NCBI RefSeq assembly: GCF_013870515.1
Contig: NZ_JACBXA010000029.1
Location: 1 to 41,663 of the forward strand
DNA length: 41,663 nucleotides
Source of the DNA: Streptomyces albidus (ex Kaewkla and Franco 2022)
Lineage (GTDB): Bacteria; Actinomycetota; Actinomycetes; Streptomycetales; Streptomycetaceae
Direction: 5' to 3'
The notes beneath the pieces were generated by a model. It ran no database searches and had not been told where the DNA came from. It was given only the letters and a program-made list of their open reading frames with translations. Of this stretch, positions 16,045 to 23,456 are shown in pieces (positions within the stretch are counted from its first letter, which is position 1; each line of letters opens with the position of its first letter). Position numbers and translations under genes: made by a program.

Positions 16045-17088
16045 TCACTTCTTCGTTTCTCGCGACAGCAACCGCTTCCACTGGGCGATGGCGTCCTCGA
16101 CGGTCTCGCGCTTCATCCCGTCGCCGACCAACTGGTCAGTCCATTCGCCTTCCACGTCCGCCAGTTCCGCTTTGAGCCGCGGGCTCCGCTCCGCGGTGTG
16201 CACGTCTATCCCGTCGCGCTTCCACTGCTCGATCTCCGAGGTGACCTGGTCGCGCAGCTGCGTCGACGCCTTCACGACGGCCCGGTCGCCCGCTTCCTCG
16301 AGGGTGTGCCGGTCCTCCCGGGGGAGGGCGTTCCAGCGGTCGAGGTTCATCGTGTAGCAGACCGGGAACGCGCCCAGATCCACTCCGATGACCGCGGATT
16401 CGATGAGTTCGTAGAACGAGTAGTCCCGCATGCTCGTCACCGAGAGGCTCAGCCCGTCGATCACCCCGCGGTTGAACGCGTCATAGGCTTCGGCGGCGTT
16501 GAGGTCCGTGGAGATGGCACCGGTGGCCTCGATCGAATGCGGCAGGATGGTGCCGGCGGCACGGATCTGCTTTCCGGAGAGCTTCGAGACCGAGTCGACG
16601 GACTTGTCCGAGAACTGCATCTGGTAATTCGTCGTGGTGAAGCAGAACAGCGGCTTCATGTTCCACTTCCGGAAGTCCGACTGGATCCGCCGATTCGACT
16701 GCACGTACTTCCAGAAGGCCTTCGACGCACCCACGACGTTCCGGTCCTCGAAGAGCCCGGGAAGTTGCGGGACGTACATCAACGGCATCTGGCTGTCCAT
16801 GTACAGGATGTTCGCGACGTCGGCCGCCCCGGTGCGCACGGCCCAGGGGTTGTCCTCGACGGCTATGAGTTGCTCGGAGTCGCGGTAGTCGAAGCTCAGC
16901 CGTCCCCCGGACTGCTTTTCGACCTGCTTCATGTACGGCTGGAACCCCGCCTCGCTGATGGAGTGGCTGGGCGTGTAGAGGTCTGCGACCACGAGCGCTT
17001 CGTGCGGTCCGGTCCCCGTGGTGCCGCACGCGGTCATGGCGAGACACCCGGCTACGACCGCCGACGTACGGATCCGGCGAACCCACAT
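16045..17088 (-). CDS. dctP: TRAP transporter solute-binding lipoprotein, DctP type
   Basis: The 347-residue protein starts with a lipoprotein signal (MWVRRIRTSAVVAGCLAMTAC), the lipobox being LAMTAC with Cys21 as the lipid-anchor residue. That fits a Gram-positive cell without an outer membrane. The mature part has DctP features: WAVRTGAADVANILYMDS, LSGKQIRAAGTILPHSIEA (the arginine here is where family members contact the ligand carboxylate) and NRGVIDGLSLSVTSM. It captures the solute outside the membrane and hands it to DctQM. It is the first gene of dctP-dctQ-dctM-LLM. The ATG at 17088 is preceded by GGAGGGA. The ligand is unknown, probably an organic acid. Confidence 0.93.
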   Translation of the reverse strand: MWVRRIRTSAVVAGCLAMTACGTTGTGPHEALVVADLYTPSHSISEAGFQPYMKQVEKQSGGRLSFDYRDSEQLIAVEDNPWAVRTGAADVANILYMDSQMPLMYVPQLPGLFEDRNVVGASKAFWKYVQSNRRIQSDFRKWNMKPLFCFTTTNYQMQFSDKSVDSVSKLSGKQIRAAGTILPHSIEATGAISTDLNAAEAYDAFNRGVIDGLSLSVTSMRDYSFYELIESAVIGVDLGAFPVCYTMNLDRWNALPREDRHTLEEAGDRAVVKASTQLRDQVTSEIEQWKRDGIDVHTAERSPRLKAELADVEGEWTDQLVGDGMKRETVEDAIAQWKRLLSRETKK

Positions 17089-17473
17089 CCCTGATCTTCC
17101 CTCCGGAAGCCCTTGCGGTCCGCCTGGTGAAACGCGCGTGCCGCTCTGTGATGGGCGATGTTGGCAGTCCGGTTTCAGGAGGTCAATAGAAGTGCAGAAG
17201 GGCAGGGCAAAGCAGGCTCAGAATGCCGTGGATGCATACGACTTGTATGGATGTGTCGCCACTGGCGAGGGGCCCCGCGTATTCAGGGGCGCACGTGGGC
17301 AGCGGAAGCCGTGCCCCGTTGGGGCAGGGCCGGTCGAGACGGAGCCGGTCGTCGTACCGGGCTCGGGCAGCGTCTTGGCGCCGGACGGAGCCCCGGGTGA
17401 AGTTGACGGGATTGAGGCCGTTCCGCCGCCGGACCGGGAGGCCGCGCCTCAGCCGGTCCGGCAGCGGGGGAGC
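17089..17473. other. Intergenic region with dctP promoter candidates
   Basis: No gene is seen here. On the minus strand a TTGACC followed after 17 nt by CAACAT (about 17162-17190) could be the dctP promoter. Farther upstream lies the palindrome CATACGACTTGTATG (17235-17249), two 5-bp arms with a 5-nt spacer, which could be an operator, but not one resembling the 13111-13134 site. The rest, up to the acyltransferase stop, is GC-rich and featureless. Confidence 0.35.
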
Positions 17474-19315
17474 TCAGTCCGCGGGGCGCTCTCCGGCGAG
17501 CAGCTCGCGCAGCTCGGAGACCGCCTCGCGCAGGCGGTCGGCGAACGTGTGCATCTGGTCCGCCACCTTCAGCGGCGTGCTCAGGTAGAGGTTGAAGCGG
17601 TCCGGCAGGAGCACATAGGCGACGCCGATGCAGCGGCTGCTGGTCGAACCGAAGCCGAAGTACTGGATGTTGACGGACGGTGCGGAGCTGGTGCTCAGGT
17701 AGTCGTCCCGCATCGTCAGCCAGCCCGGGGTACGGAACAGCGAGGGCTGCTCCGGCACGCCCACATCGTCGCCGCGCCGCTTCTGGATCAACTCCAGCTC
17801 CCACAGGTGCTGTTCGGGAGCCTGGATCGCCTGGCACTCCTTGGCGCGGGCCACGTGCTTCTCAGCGGCCGCCCTGAACGCGGAACGGCGTGTGTCCCCG
17901 TCGGCTCCCGGGTCGTCCATCGCCGCCACGAAGTCGAACATCTCGGGGGTGACCACCCTCATCGCCTCGGTCCGGCCGTGGCGGTACTGACGCGTCGCGA
18001 TGGACTCGTACGTGGCACCCAGGTGCCCCTTGGCCCGCTGGTGGGCCAGCTGGTAGGCGGCCTGCACGAACGCGTCGGGGGAGACCCGCAGCGCCTTGGC
18101 GGCCTTGCTGCCGAAGTCGTCGAAGGAGACGGTGCGCGTCGCCGTGCTCTGCCCGTACGCGGCGAACGCGTCGGCAGCGGTGCGCACTTGGGTCCGCAGC
18201 GTGTCGTCGAGCTCGAACTCGAGCGGCTCCAGCGCCGGCTGGCCCTGGGAGCGCGCACCGGACTGCCTGGACTGCTCCTCGGCTGGGGTGCCCAGCAGGG
18301 CGTCGGTGAAGCTGAGGACGGTGGTCCCGTCCAGCTGGCAGTGCTCCACGTTCAGACCGGCCCGGCCGCCCTCGAAGACGACCAGCGAGACCGCCTTGTC
18401 GAACCAGCGGTTGCCCCGGTCGCCGTACAGCAGCTCGTCGCAGGCGTTCTGGGTGTCCGCCGGTGCGAAGTCCTCAAGGCACACGCAGAAGAGCGCGGTC
18501 TCGATCTCCTCGAGCGACTCCGCGTTGCCGGGGCGGCCCGCGATCAGCGACTGACGCGCCGCCGCCCACTCCGCCCGGGCCATCGTGGTCAGGTGGCCCA
18601 CCGAGGAGTCGGGGGCGGCCGGTTCGGCACCGGCCTTCATCACGGCGCGCAGCCCCGCCTCGAGGTCCTCGAGGCTGTGCGGGACGCCGTCCGCCCCCAG
18701 CACCTCCAGCCGGAACATGTTGCCCCTGAAGAGGACCACGATGTGCCGGGCCCGGGACGGGCCGGGCCACTCCTCGGAATAGGGCGTGCGGCAGGTGTCC
18801 TGCTCCGGCCCGGGAATCCGGGTGCTGGAGAAGAGGTACTTGTGCTGCTCCATCGACTGGGGAATCCCGCGCTGCGCCACCGGCGGGATGAGCTCCTCGT
18901 CGATCTGCCGCTTGTAGGCGACGGCCGAGGCGATGAGCCCTGCCGCCCGCTCCACCTGCGACTCGCCGGAATCCTGGAAGAGGAAGAAGAAGTTGGCGTT
19001 GAGCGCGATGCGGTCCCGGCGCCCGAGGTAGCGGTAGGGCCAGAACGTGTCGAGCCAACTGTGCACGCCCTCCCTGGAGTCGTACTCCTCCAGCGCGGAC
19101 TGCAGTGCCTGCCCCCAGCCGCCCGGGCGGAGGAACGCCTCCACCTCGGCCTCCGTCGCCGCCCGCTCGTCGGCGTCCAGCAGCGGCGCGCACCAGGTGA
19201 GGAACCTCTCGCAGCTGTCCTCGAGCGTGGGCAGCGGCACGCGCGGCAGCTGGTCCTCCTGGGAGAACGTCGGGGTGTGGGCGTTGCCCTGACTGGTGTT
19301 CAATTCGTCTTCCAC
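17474..19315 (-). CDS. Carnitine/choline O-acyltransferase family protein with altered acceptor pocket
   Basis: The protein has 613 residues, the length of animal and fungal carnitine acyltransferases. It opens with LPRVPLPTLEDSCERFL, the family's N-terminal motif. The catalytic histidine is His325 in NVEHCQLDGTTVL. The C-terminal STS motif is Ser541-Thr542-Ser543 and precedes the beta-strand run with YFGFGS. Acceptor-pocket residues align without gaps: Tyr436 (CrAT Tyr452), Thr449 (Thr465), Ala451 (Thr467) and Gln502 where CrAT has Arg518, the carnitine-carboxylate ligand. The 449-502 spacing of 53 equals 465-518. Loss of that arginine suggests the acceptor is not carnitine; choline acetyltransferase also lacks it. 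It is the last gene after the oxygenase and methyltransferase. The start is a GTG at 19315 with a weak ribosome site. Confidence 0.88.
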   Translation of the reverse strand: MEDELNTSQGNAHTPTFSQEDQLPRVPLPTLEDSCERFLTWCAPLLDADERAATEAEVEAFLRPGGWGQALQSALEEYDSREGVHSWLDTFWPYRYLGRRDRIALNANFFFLFQDSGESQVERAAGLIASAVAYKRQIDEELIPPVAQRGIPQSMEQHKYLFSSTRIPGPEQDTCRTPYSEEWPGPSRARHIVVLFRGNMFRLEVLGADGVPHSLEDLEAGLRAVMKAGAEPAAPDSSVGHLTTMARAEWAAARQSLIAGRPGNAESLEEIETALFCVCLEDFAPADTQNACDELLYGDRGNRWFDKAVSLVVFEGGRAGLNVEHCQLDGTTVLSFTDALLGTPAEEQSRQSGARSQGQPALEPLEFELDDTLRTQVRTAADAFAAYGQSTATRTVSFDDFGSKAAKALRVSPDAFVQAAYQLAHQRAKGHLGATYESIATRQYRHGRTEAMRVVTPEMFDFVAAMDDPGADGDTRRSAFRAAAEKHVARAKECQAIQAPEQHLWELELIQKRRGDDVGVPEQPSLFRTPGWLTMRDDYLSTSSAPSVNIQYFGFGSTSSRCIGVAYVLLPDRFNLYLSTPLKVADQMHTFADRLREAVSELRELLAGERPAD

Positions 19316-19372
19316 TTCAGTTCGTCGATACCTGTGGGGCTTCCCGTCCCGCTGCGAGGCCTGCGGGCCGGG

Positions 19373-20203
19373 CTACGTCGCGGATGTGCCGGCCGGCCGG
19401 GAGAGGTGCAGCTGCGCGTACAGCCAGCCCTCGGACTCCAGACCCCGCGCATCCACTCCGGCTTCCTTCATCGTCTCCAGTACGAGCGCCTGCTCCTGCT
19501 CCGAGGCGAACCGCCGCTGCTTGAACACCTCGTCGACCCGGATGGTGCTGTAACCCAGCTCCGCGAGCGCGCGCTCGACCGGATCGAACGGGAACATCCG
19601 AAGCACGAAGTGCGCCATCCAGGGCCGGTGTTCACCCATGGAGCGGACGATACGCGTAAGAGTCCTCTCGGTGACGTAGCCGATGCACCCGGTGGAGATC
19701 ACCAGATCGGTCCCGGCGAACTGGGCGCGCTGACGCTCCGTCGGCTCGTCCCGCTCCAGGTCCGCGTGCACGGCGTCGTCGAGGAATCCCGCCTCGAGTC
19801 CGTACGCCAGGGCGGCGGCAGAGGTGTCCAGACCGGTGAAGCGGGTGCGGCGCGCGGGCTGGTGCGAGCGTGCCAGCTTCCGGTCCCGCGCCAGCAGGGC
19901 GCCGGAGGTCTCCTCGGGGCCGCTCCCGGTGCCGTCGTCGCAGTAGCGGGCGTACAGGGCGTCCATGCTCACGTCGTACTTCAGCAGGGCGGCGTTGATT
20001 CCGTACGAGCAGCCGATGTCCAGCACCTTCGGAACCGCGACGTTCTCGGACTCGCGGTACTCCTCGATGAGTTTCACGAACCAGGGCTTGGCCTGCTGCG
20101 GGACGCAGTAGTCCAGGCGGCTCAACTGCGTGAAATACGCGCGCGGATCGGGCTGGGTGTAGATGTGGTCGAGCGAGACTTTTCCGGTGGCGTCGAAGCG
20201 CAC
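19373..20203 (-). CDS. Class I SAM-dependent methyltransferase (unknown acceptor)
   Basis: The product has 276 residues from the GTG at 20203, chosen because CAGGAGC lies 7 nt upstream; the open frame extends farther but into a repetitive leader. Motif I of the Rossmann methyltransferase fold is VPKVLDIGCSYGINAALL (about residues 57-74), and a following acidic motif RFTGLDTSAAALAYG matches the SAM-ribose region. The later segment LVISTGCIGYVTERTL corresponds to the motif IV area. The N-terminal 50 residues (YTQPDPRAYFTQLSRLDYCV) are unlike common small-molecule methyltransferases I know. It lies between the oxygenase (99 bp upstream) and the acyltransferase (57 bp downstream) on the same strand. 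N-methylation of an amine acceptor is a guess from the neighbouring acyltransferase. Confidence 0.8.
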   Translation of the reverse strand: MRFDATGKVSLDHIYTQPDPRAYFTQLSRLDYCVPQQAKPWFVKLIEEYRESENVAVPKVLDIGCSYGINAALLKYDVSMDALYARYCDDGTGSGPEETSGALLARDRKLARSHQPARRTRFTGLDTSAAALAYGLEAGFLDDAVHADLERDEPTERQRAQFAGTDLVISTGCIGYVTERTLTRIVRSMGEHRPWMAHFVLRMFPFDPVERALAELGYSTIRVDEVFKQRRFASEQEQALVLETMKEAGVDARGLESEGWLYAQLHLSRPAGTSAT

Positions 20204-20220
20204 GTGGATTGCTCCTGTGG

Positions 20221-20268
20221 GGATCGCAGTCGGGATCGCAATGGAGATCGCGGCGGGAATCACTCGCA
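20221..20268. repeat. Four imperfect 12-bp tandem copies in the methyltransferase leader
   Basis: Between the oxygenase and methyltransferase genes the plus strand reads as four 12-bp units (starting 20221, 20233, 20245 and 20257) with consensus GGATCGCARTSG; the last unit is degenerate. They lie just before the methyltransferase ribosome site and may affect leader structure. No function is known. Confidence 0.5.
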
Positions 20269-20302
20269 GCGCGGACGAGCCGTGCCGTCACGCTGTTCGC
20301 TC

Positions 20303-21172
20303 TCAGTCCAGCAGCCGGTCGCCGCGCACCGCCTGTCCCGCGGCCAGCCGGTGCTCGGCCAGGACACGGCCGAAGAGCTGCTCGGTCCGGGAGATGCTCC
20401 CGATGACGCCGGGGCGCTCGCTGTAGGCGAATATCGCCGAATGGCGGGCCACTCGGCCCGCGACAGGGCTGACGCGGTGCAGTGAGTACCGGCCCTTGAA
20501 GAGCTGGAGGTCTCCCGGGCGCAGATGGAGACGGCTCGTCAACTGCTCGCCGTGGCCCTGGAGTACGTCCCGTACGTCGCCGAAGTTCTCGTCTTCGGCG
20601 GAGCGGATGTTCGGGCAGTACTCGAAGATGCCGCCGTCCTCGGCCTCCTGGGTGAGCATGCTGACCGTGAACTCGTTGGTGTCGAAGTGCCAGGGGTGCT
20701 CCATCCCCGGCTGGACGACGTTGAGCACCAACCCCGAGAGCGGGTCGGCGAGTTCGTGCAGCTCGTCCAGTTCGAAACAGCGGGCCACGAACTGCTGGAA
20801 GAGCGTGTGGGAGTAGAGCCGGCTGATGAGGGAGTCGGCGGGGACGCGGTCCCGGGCGACGAAGGCGTTGCCACGCTCGAAGGCCATGCGACCCGGGTGG
20901 TCCTCGGGAAGGTCCGAATCCACGGCCATGTTGTAGACGTTGACGGTCGCGACGTCGAAGTGGGCCCTGGGGGCGATCGCCGCGCATTCCTGCTGGAGGG
21001 TCTCCTGCAACGAGCGGCGTACGAAGTCCGGCAGCACGGTGCAGCCGTCGGCCGCCAGTTCGCGCCGGGCACGGTCGACGACCGCTGCTCCGGCTGAGCT
21101 CTCGAGATCCGACAGGGGATAGCGCGCTGTGTCGACCAGTTCGTCCAGGGCCATGGCTTCCGAAGTGCTCAT
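20303..21172 (-). CDS. Fe(II)/2-oxoglutarate-dependent oxygenase
   Basis: The product has 289 residues from the ATG at 21172, which has GGAGAGGA 4 nt upstream; an earlier ATG at 21196 has no ribosome site. The iron-binding facial triad is visible: His162 and Asp164 in HPWHFDTNEFTVSML, and His232 in GRYSLHRVSPV. Arg243 in VARHSAIFAY fits the RxS motif for 2-oxoglutarate. The DGGIFEYCPNIR loop (residues 179-190) is typical of a cupin-type hydroxylase of the PhyH-like group. It uses O2 and 2-oxoglutarate to hydroxylate a small molecule. It is not of the gamma-butyrobetaine hydroxylase type. As the first gene of the operon with the methyltransferase and acyltransferase, it could create the hydroxyl that is later acylated. 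Confidence 0.88.
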   Translation of the reverse strand: MSTSEAMALDELVDTARYPLSDLESSAGAAVVDRARRELAADGCTVLPDFVRRSLQETLQQECAAIAPRAHFDVATVNVYNMAVDSDLPEDHPGRMAFERGNAFVARDRVPADSLISRLYSHTLFQQFVARCFELDELHELADPLSGLVLNVVQPGMEHPWHFDTNEFTVSMLTQEAEDGGIFEYCPNIRSAEDENFGDVRDVLQGHGEQLTSRLHLRPGDLQLFKGRYSLHRVSPVAGRVARHSAIFAYSERPGVIGSISRTEQLFGRVLAEHRLAAGQAVRGDRLLD

Positions 21173-21190
21173 CCGATCCTCTCCGGAACT

Positions 21191-21276
21191 CTTCAACTCT
21201 ACTGAGGAGTAACGCAGTTGAAGCTGTCACAGCGCCGCTTGGTTGTCTGTGACACGCCACACGTCGGACGTCACAG
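21191..21276. promoter_or_regulatory. Two nested inverted repeats upstream of the oxygenase operon
   Basis: Immediately upstream of the oxygenase lie CTTCAACT (21191-21198) / AGTTGAAG (21216-21223), perfect 8-bp arms, and TGTCACAG (21225-21232) / CTGTGACA (21247-21254), again perfect 8-bp arms. A third GTCACAG copy occurs at 21270-21276. These look like operators for one or two regulators, none of which is encoded beside the operon. The remainder of 21277-21505 has no recognisable gene and no permease gene for the following binding protein. Confidence 0.55.
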
Positions 21277-21505
21277 TCGGTGGCGGTGCGACTTTTCCAG
21301 CCGCGGCCGGACATGCCAAGGGCGCGAGGGTCTGCCGGGTCCCTACCGGCGAACTCCCGCGAGAGGTACGTGACTTCCCCTGGCGTGGTCGGGCAGGCGC
21401 GTGCACGCGGCTCAGCCGCGGCGTGCCTGCTGGGATCGGCCGACCGTCGGGTCGGGGAGGGTCAGCCGAGCAGGGAGGGCTCCCGGGTCCCTGCGGCCCG
21501 GAACG

Positions 21506-22861
21506 TCACCCGGTGCCGGACGCCGACGCGTCGAGGTAGGCCTTGGCCGCTGCCGCGTCGAGCTTGCGCGCGGTCTTCTCCGGATCGGAGGGGTCGCGGA
21601 TGAAGTCCTGAAGGAGAGCCCATTCGCCCTTGCCCGGCGTGCCGCCGAACGCACCGGGGGCCTGGTCGGACATGTCGAACTGCACGGATTCGCCTGCGTC
21701 GACAAGGGACTTGGCGACCTTGCGAGTGGTCTCGTCCGGGTAGGCGTCCAGGTTCAGGTTGATGTTGGGGGAGAGGAACCCTCCCCGCTTGGCCCAGACT
21801 TCGGCGGCCTCGGGGCTGGCCAGGTACTGGATGAAGGACATCGCCATGTCCTTGTTCTTGCCGCCCTTCATGGCGACCGCGGCGTCACCACCGCTGAGTA
21901 CCGGAGGCTCGCCCTCACCGATGGCGGGGAAGGGGAAGAAGTTGGCGTCGTCGTCGACGTTCTTCTTGAACTCCCCGGATATGATCCCGGCCACGAAGTC
22001 GCCTTCGTAGACCATTCCCGCCTTGGGGTCCTTGCCGTAGACCGCGCCGACGGACTCGTTCAGGTCGGTACGCAGCGCTTCCGTGCCGCCGCCGACGACC
22101 AGGTCGTCGCCCTTGAACAGCTCGCCGAACGTCTTCAGAGCCTTGACGACCGAGGGGTCGGTCCAGCCGATCTCATTGGTGGCCAGCTTGGCGTAGTTGG
22201 AGGGGCCGGCCTGCGAGAGGTAGATGTTCTCGAACCAGTCCGTGAGCGGCCAGGCGTCCTTGCCCGCGACGGAGAAAGCGGGAGTGCCGGTCGCGGCGAG
22301 CCTCTCGCCGACCCTCAGCATCTCCTTGTAGCTCGTGGGAGGCAGCACCTCGGCCTTGTCGAAGGTCTTCGGGTTGTACCAGACGGTGGACTTGTGGGAT
22401 GCCTTGAAGTACAGACCGTAGAAGATCCGTCTGAAACTCCCGTAGTTCTGCCATACCAGTGCGAAGTTGCGCGCTGCCTCGAGTTCGACCTCCGGCGGCA
22501 GCGGCTCGAGCCAGCCCTTCTTGGCAAAATCCTGGAGCACGCCGACCTGCGGCACCATCGCGACGTCGGGTTCCTTCTTGGTCTTGATCTTTTCCTGGAT
22601 GAAAGCCGCGAAATCGTCTACACCTGTCGCCCGGCTCGATTCGAACTTCACCTTGGCGCCGGTCTTCTCGGTGAAGCCGTCCAGCACCTTCCTGAACGCC
22701 TTCCCCTCCCCTCCGTCCCAGGTGCCGGCAACCCGGAGCGTCTTGCCGCTGAACTCCTGATCGCCTGAGGAGCTGTTCAAGCCGCTGCATGCCGTTGCCG
22801 TGATGGCCAGGGCAAGCACGGTGGCGGCCAGAGGTGTTGCCGTAGTTCGAGGGTTTCTCAT
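21506..22861 (-). CDS. ABC transporter sugar-type substrate-binding lipoprotein (orphan)
   Basis: The 451-residue protein begins with a lipoprotein signal (MRNPRTTATPLAATVLALAI then TATAC; Cys at about residue 29). It belongs to the extracellular solute-binding family 1 used for sugars. Features include TLRVAGTWDGGEGKAFRKVL, STVWYNPKTFDKA, the hinge segment YEGDFVAGIISGEF, and VLSGGDAAVAMKGGKNKDMAM. The start is the ATG at 22861. Normally such a gene is followed by two membrane permease genes; here the downstream 21173-21505 contains none, and the upstream side carries another gene's terminator. It may share permeases and the general ATPase MsiK from elsewhere, or be a sensor. The ligand, likely an oligosaccharide, is unknown. 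Confidence 0.9.
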   Translation of the reverse strand: MRNPRTTATPLAATVLALAITATACSGLNSSSGDQEFSGKTLRVAGTWDGGEGKAFRKVLDGFTEKTGAKVKFESSRATGVDDFAAFIQEKIKTKKEPDVAMVPQVGVLQDFAKKGWLEPLPPEVELEAARNFALVWQNYGSFRRIFYGLYFKASHKSTVWYNPKTFDKAEVLPPTSYKEMLRVGERLAATGTPAFSVAGKDAWPLTDWFENIYLSQAGPSNYAKLATNEIGWTDPSVVKALKTFGELFKGDDLVVGGGTEALRTDLNESVGAVYGKDPKAGMVYEGDFVAGIISGEFKKNVDDDANFFPFPAIGEGEPPVLSGGDAAVAMKGGKNKDMAMSFIQYLASPEAAEVWAKRGGFLSPNINLNLDAYPDETTRKVAKSLVDAGESVQFDMSDQAPGAFGGTPGKGEWALLQDFIRDPSDPEKTARKLDAAAAKAYLDASASGTG

Positions 22862-23352
22862 GATTTCTCTTTCAAGGCAGCTTTCGCGGGTGCTGAAGTC
22901 GTCGATCCACCGAGGTCGCAGTGGAGCCGGGAGTGCTGTCGCATAGCAGTCGCAACAGGACAGGCGCGGGTGGAACGGACGGACGCCTGCTCCGCAGCGG
23001 TGCCGGAACTCGCTGTTCAACTGTCTTCGCCACGCGAGGACGAGCGTTGGGCGGGCGTCTCCAGTGAGCGCATGCTGCCTCTCCGTACGGGTGGCGCTCC
23101 ACGGCGCAGCTCCGACCCGTAACGGGAGAACCGTCAGACGGGCTGGTCTGACCCGACCGGTTCGCGGGGTGTTTCGCGCCTGACAACGTAGTGGAGTGTC
23201 TTCGGCTGGAAAACGGTTGTGGCGGAATGCGACCAAAAAATCTCTGTCCGTAGGCACCACTGTTAACCTCTCGCCTCTCTCCGGGCGTTCGAGTCAAAAT
23301 GCGCAAAGAGCGCGGGGAGGGTGATCCCGCCGCCGAAAGAGCCGGATATTTC
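22862..23352 (-). other. Intergenic leader of the binding-protein gene
   Basis: No gene is supported in this interval. It should contain the promoter of the binding lipoprotein, but I could not pick a clear -35/-10 pair. Open frames here have poor third-position bias. The A-rich patch at 23232-23240 is unusual for this genome and may mark the promoter region. Confidence 0.3.
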
Positions 23353-23388
23353 GAGAACGTTGGGAACGTCGGAAACGCCGAGAATGTT
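23353..23388. repeat. Four imperfect 9-bp tandem copies
   Basis: Four units of 9 bp (GAGAACGTT, GGGAACGTC, GGAAACGCC, GAGAATGTT) follow each other downstream of the Ig-repeat gene. The period of three codons would encode a short ENV/GNV-like peptide on the plus strand, but the surrounding frame is not convincing as a gene. This is probably a small microsatellite-like array. Confidence 0.5.
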
Positions 23389-23398
23389 TTTGGCATGG

Positions 23399-23432
23399 CC
23401 ACGCCGGGCCGCGAAAACGCGGCCCGGCGTGG
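23399..23432 (-). terminator. Strong hairpin downstream of the Ig-repeat gene
   Basis: A perfect 15-bp stem (CCACGCCGGGCCGCG and its complement) closes an AAAA loop, 24 bp after the stop codon of the giant minus-strand gene. There is no U tract, as is common for actinobacterial terminators. It would also insulate the binding-protein gene. Confidence 0.85.
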
Positions 23433-23456
23433 TCGTCGCGGGGATGGGCGTAGGGG

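Noticed and set aside
17018..20485. 1155-codon plus-strand frame across the acyltransferase and methyltransferase genes
   Set aside because: It is antisense to two genes with clear catalytic motifs and has no motif of its own.
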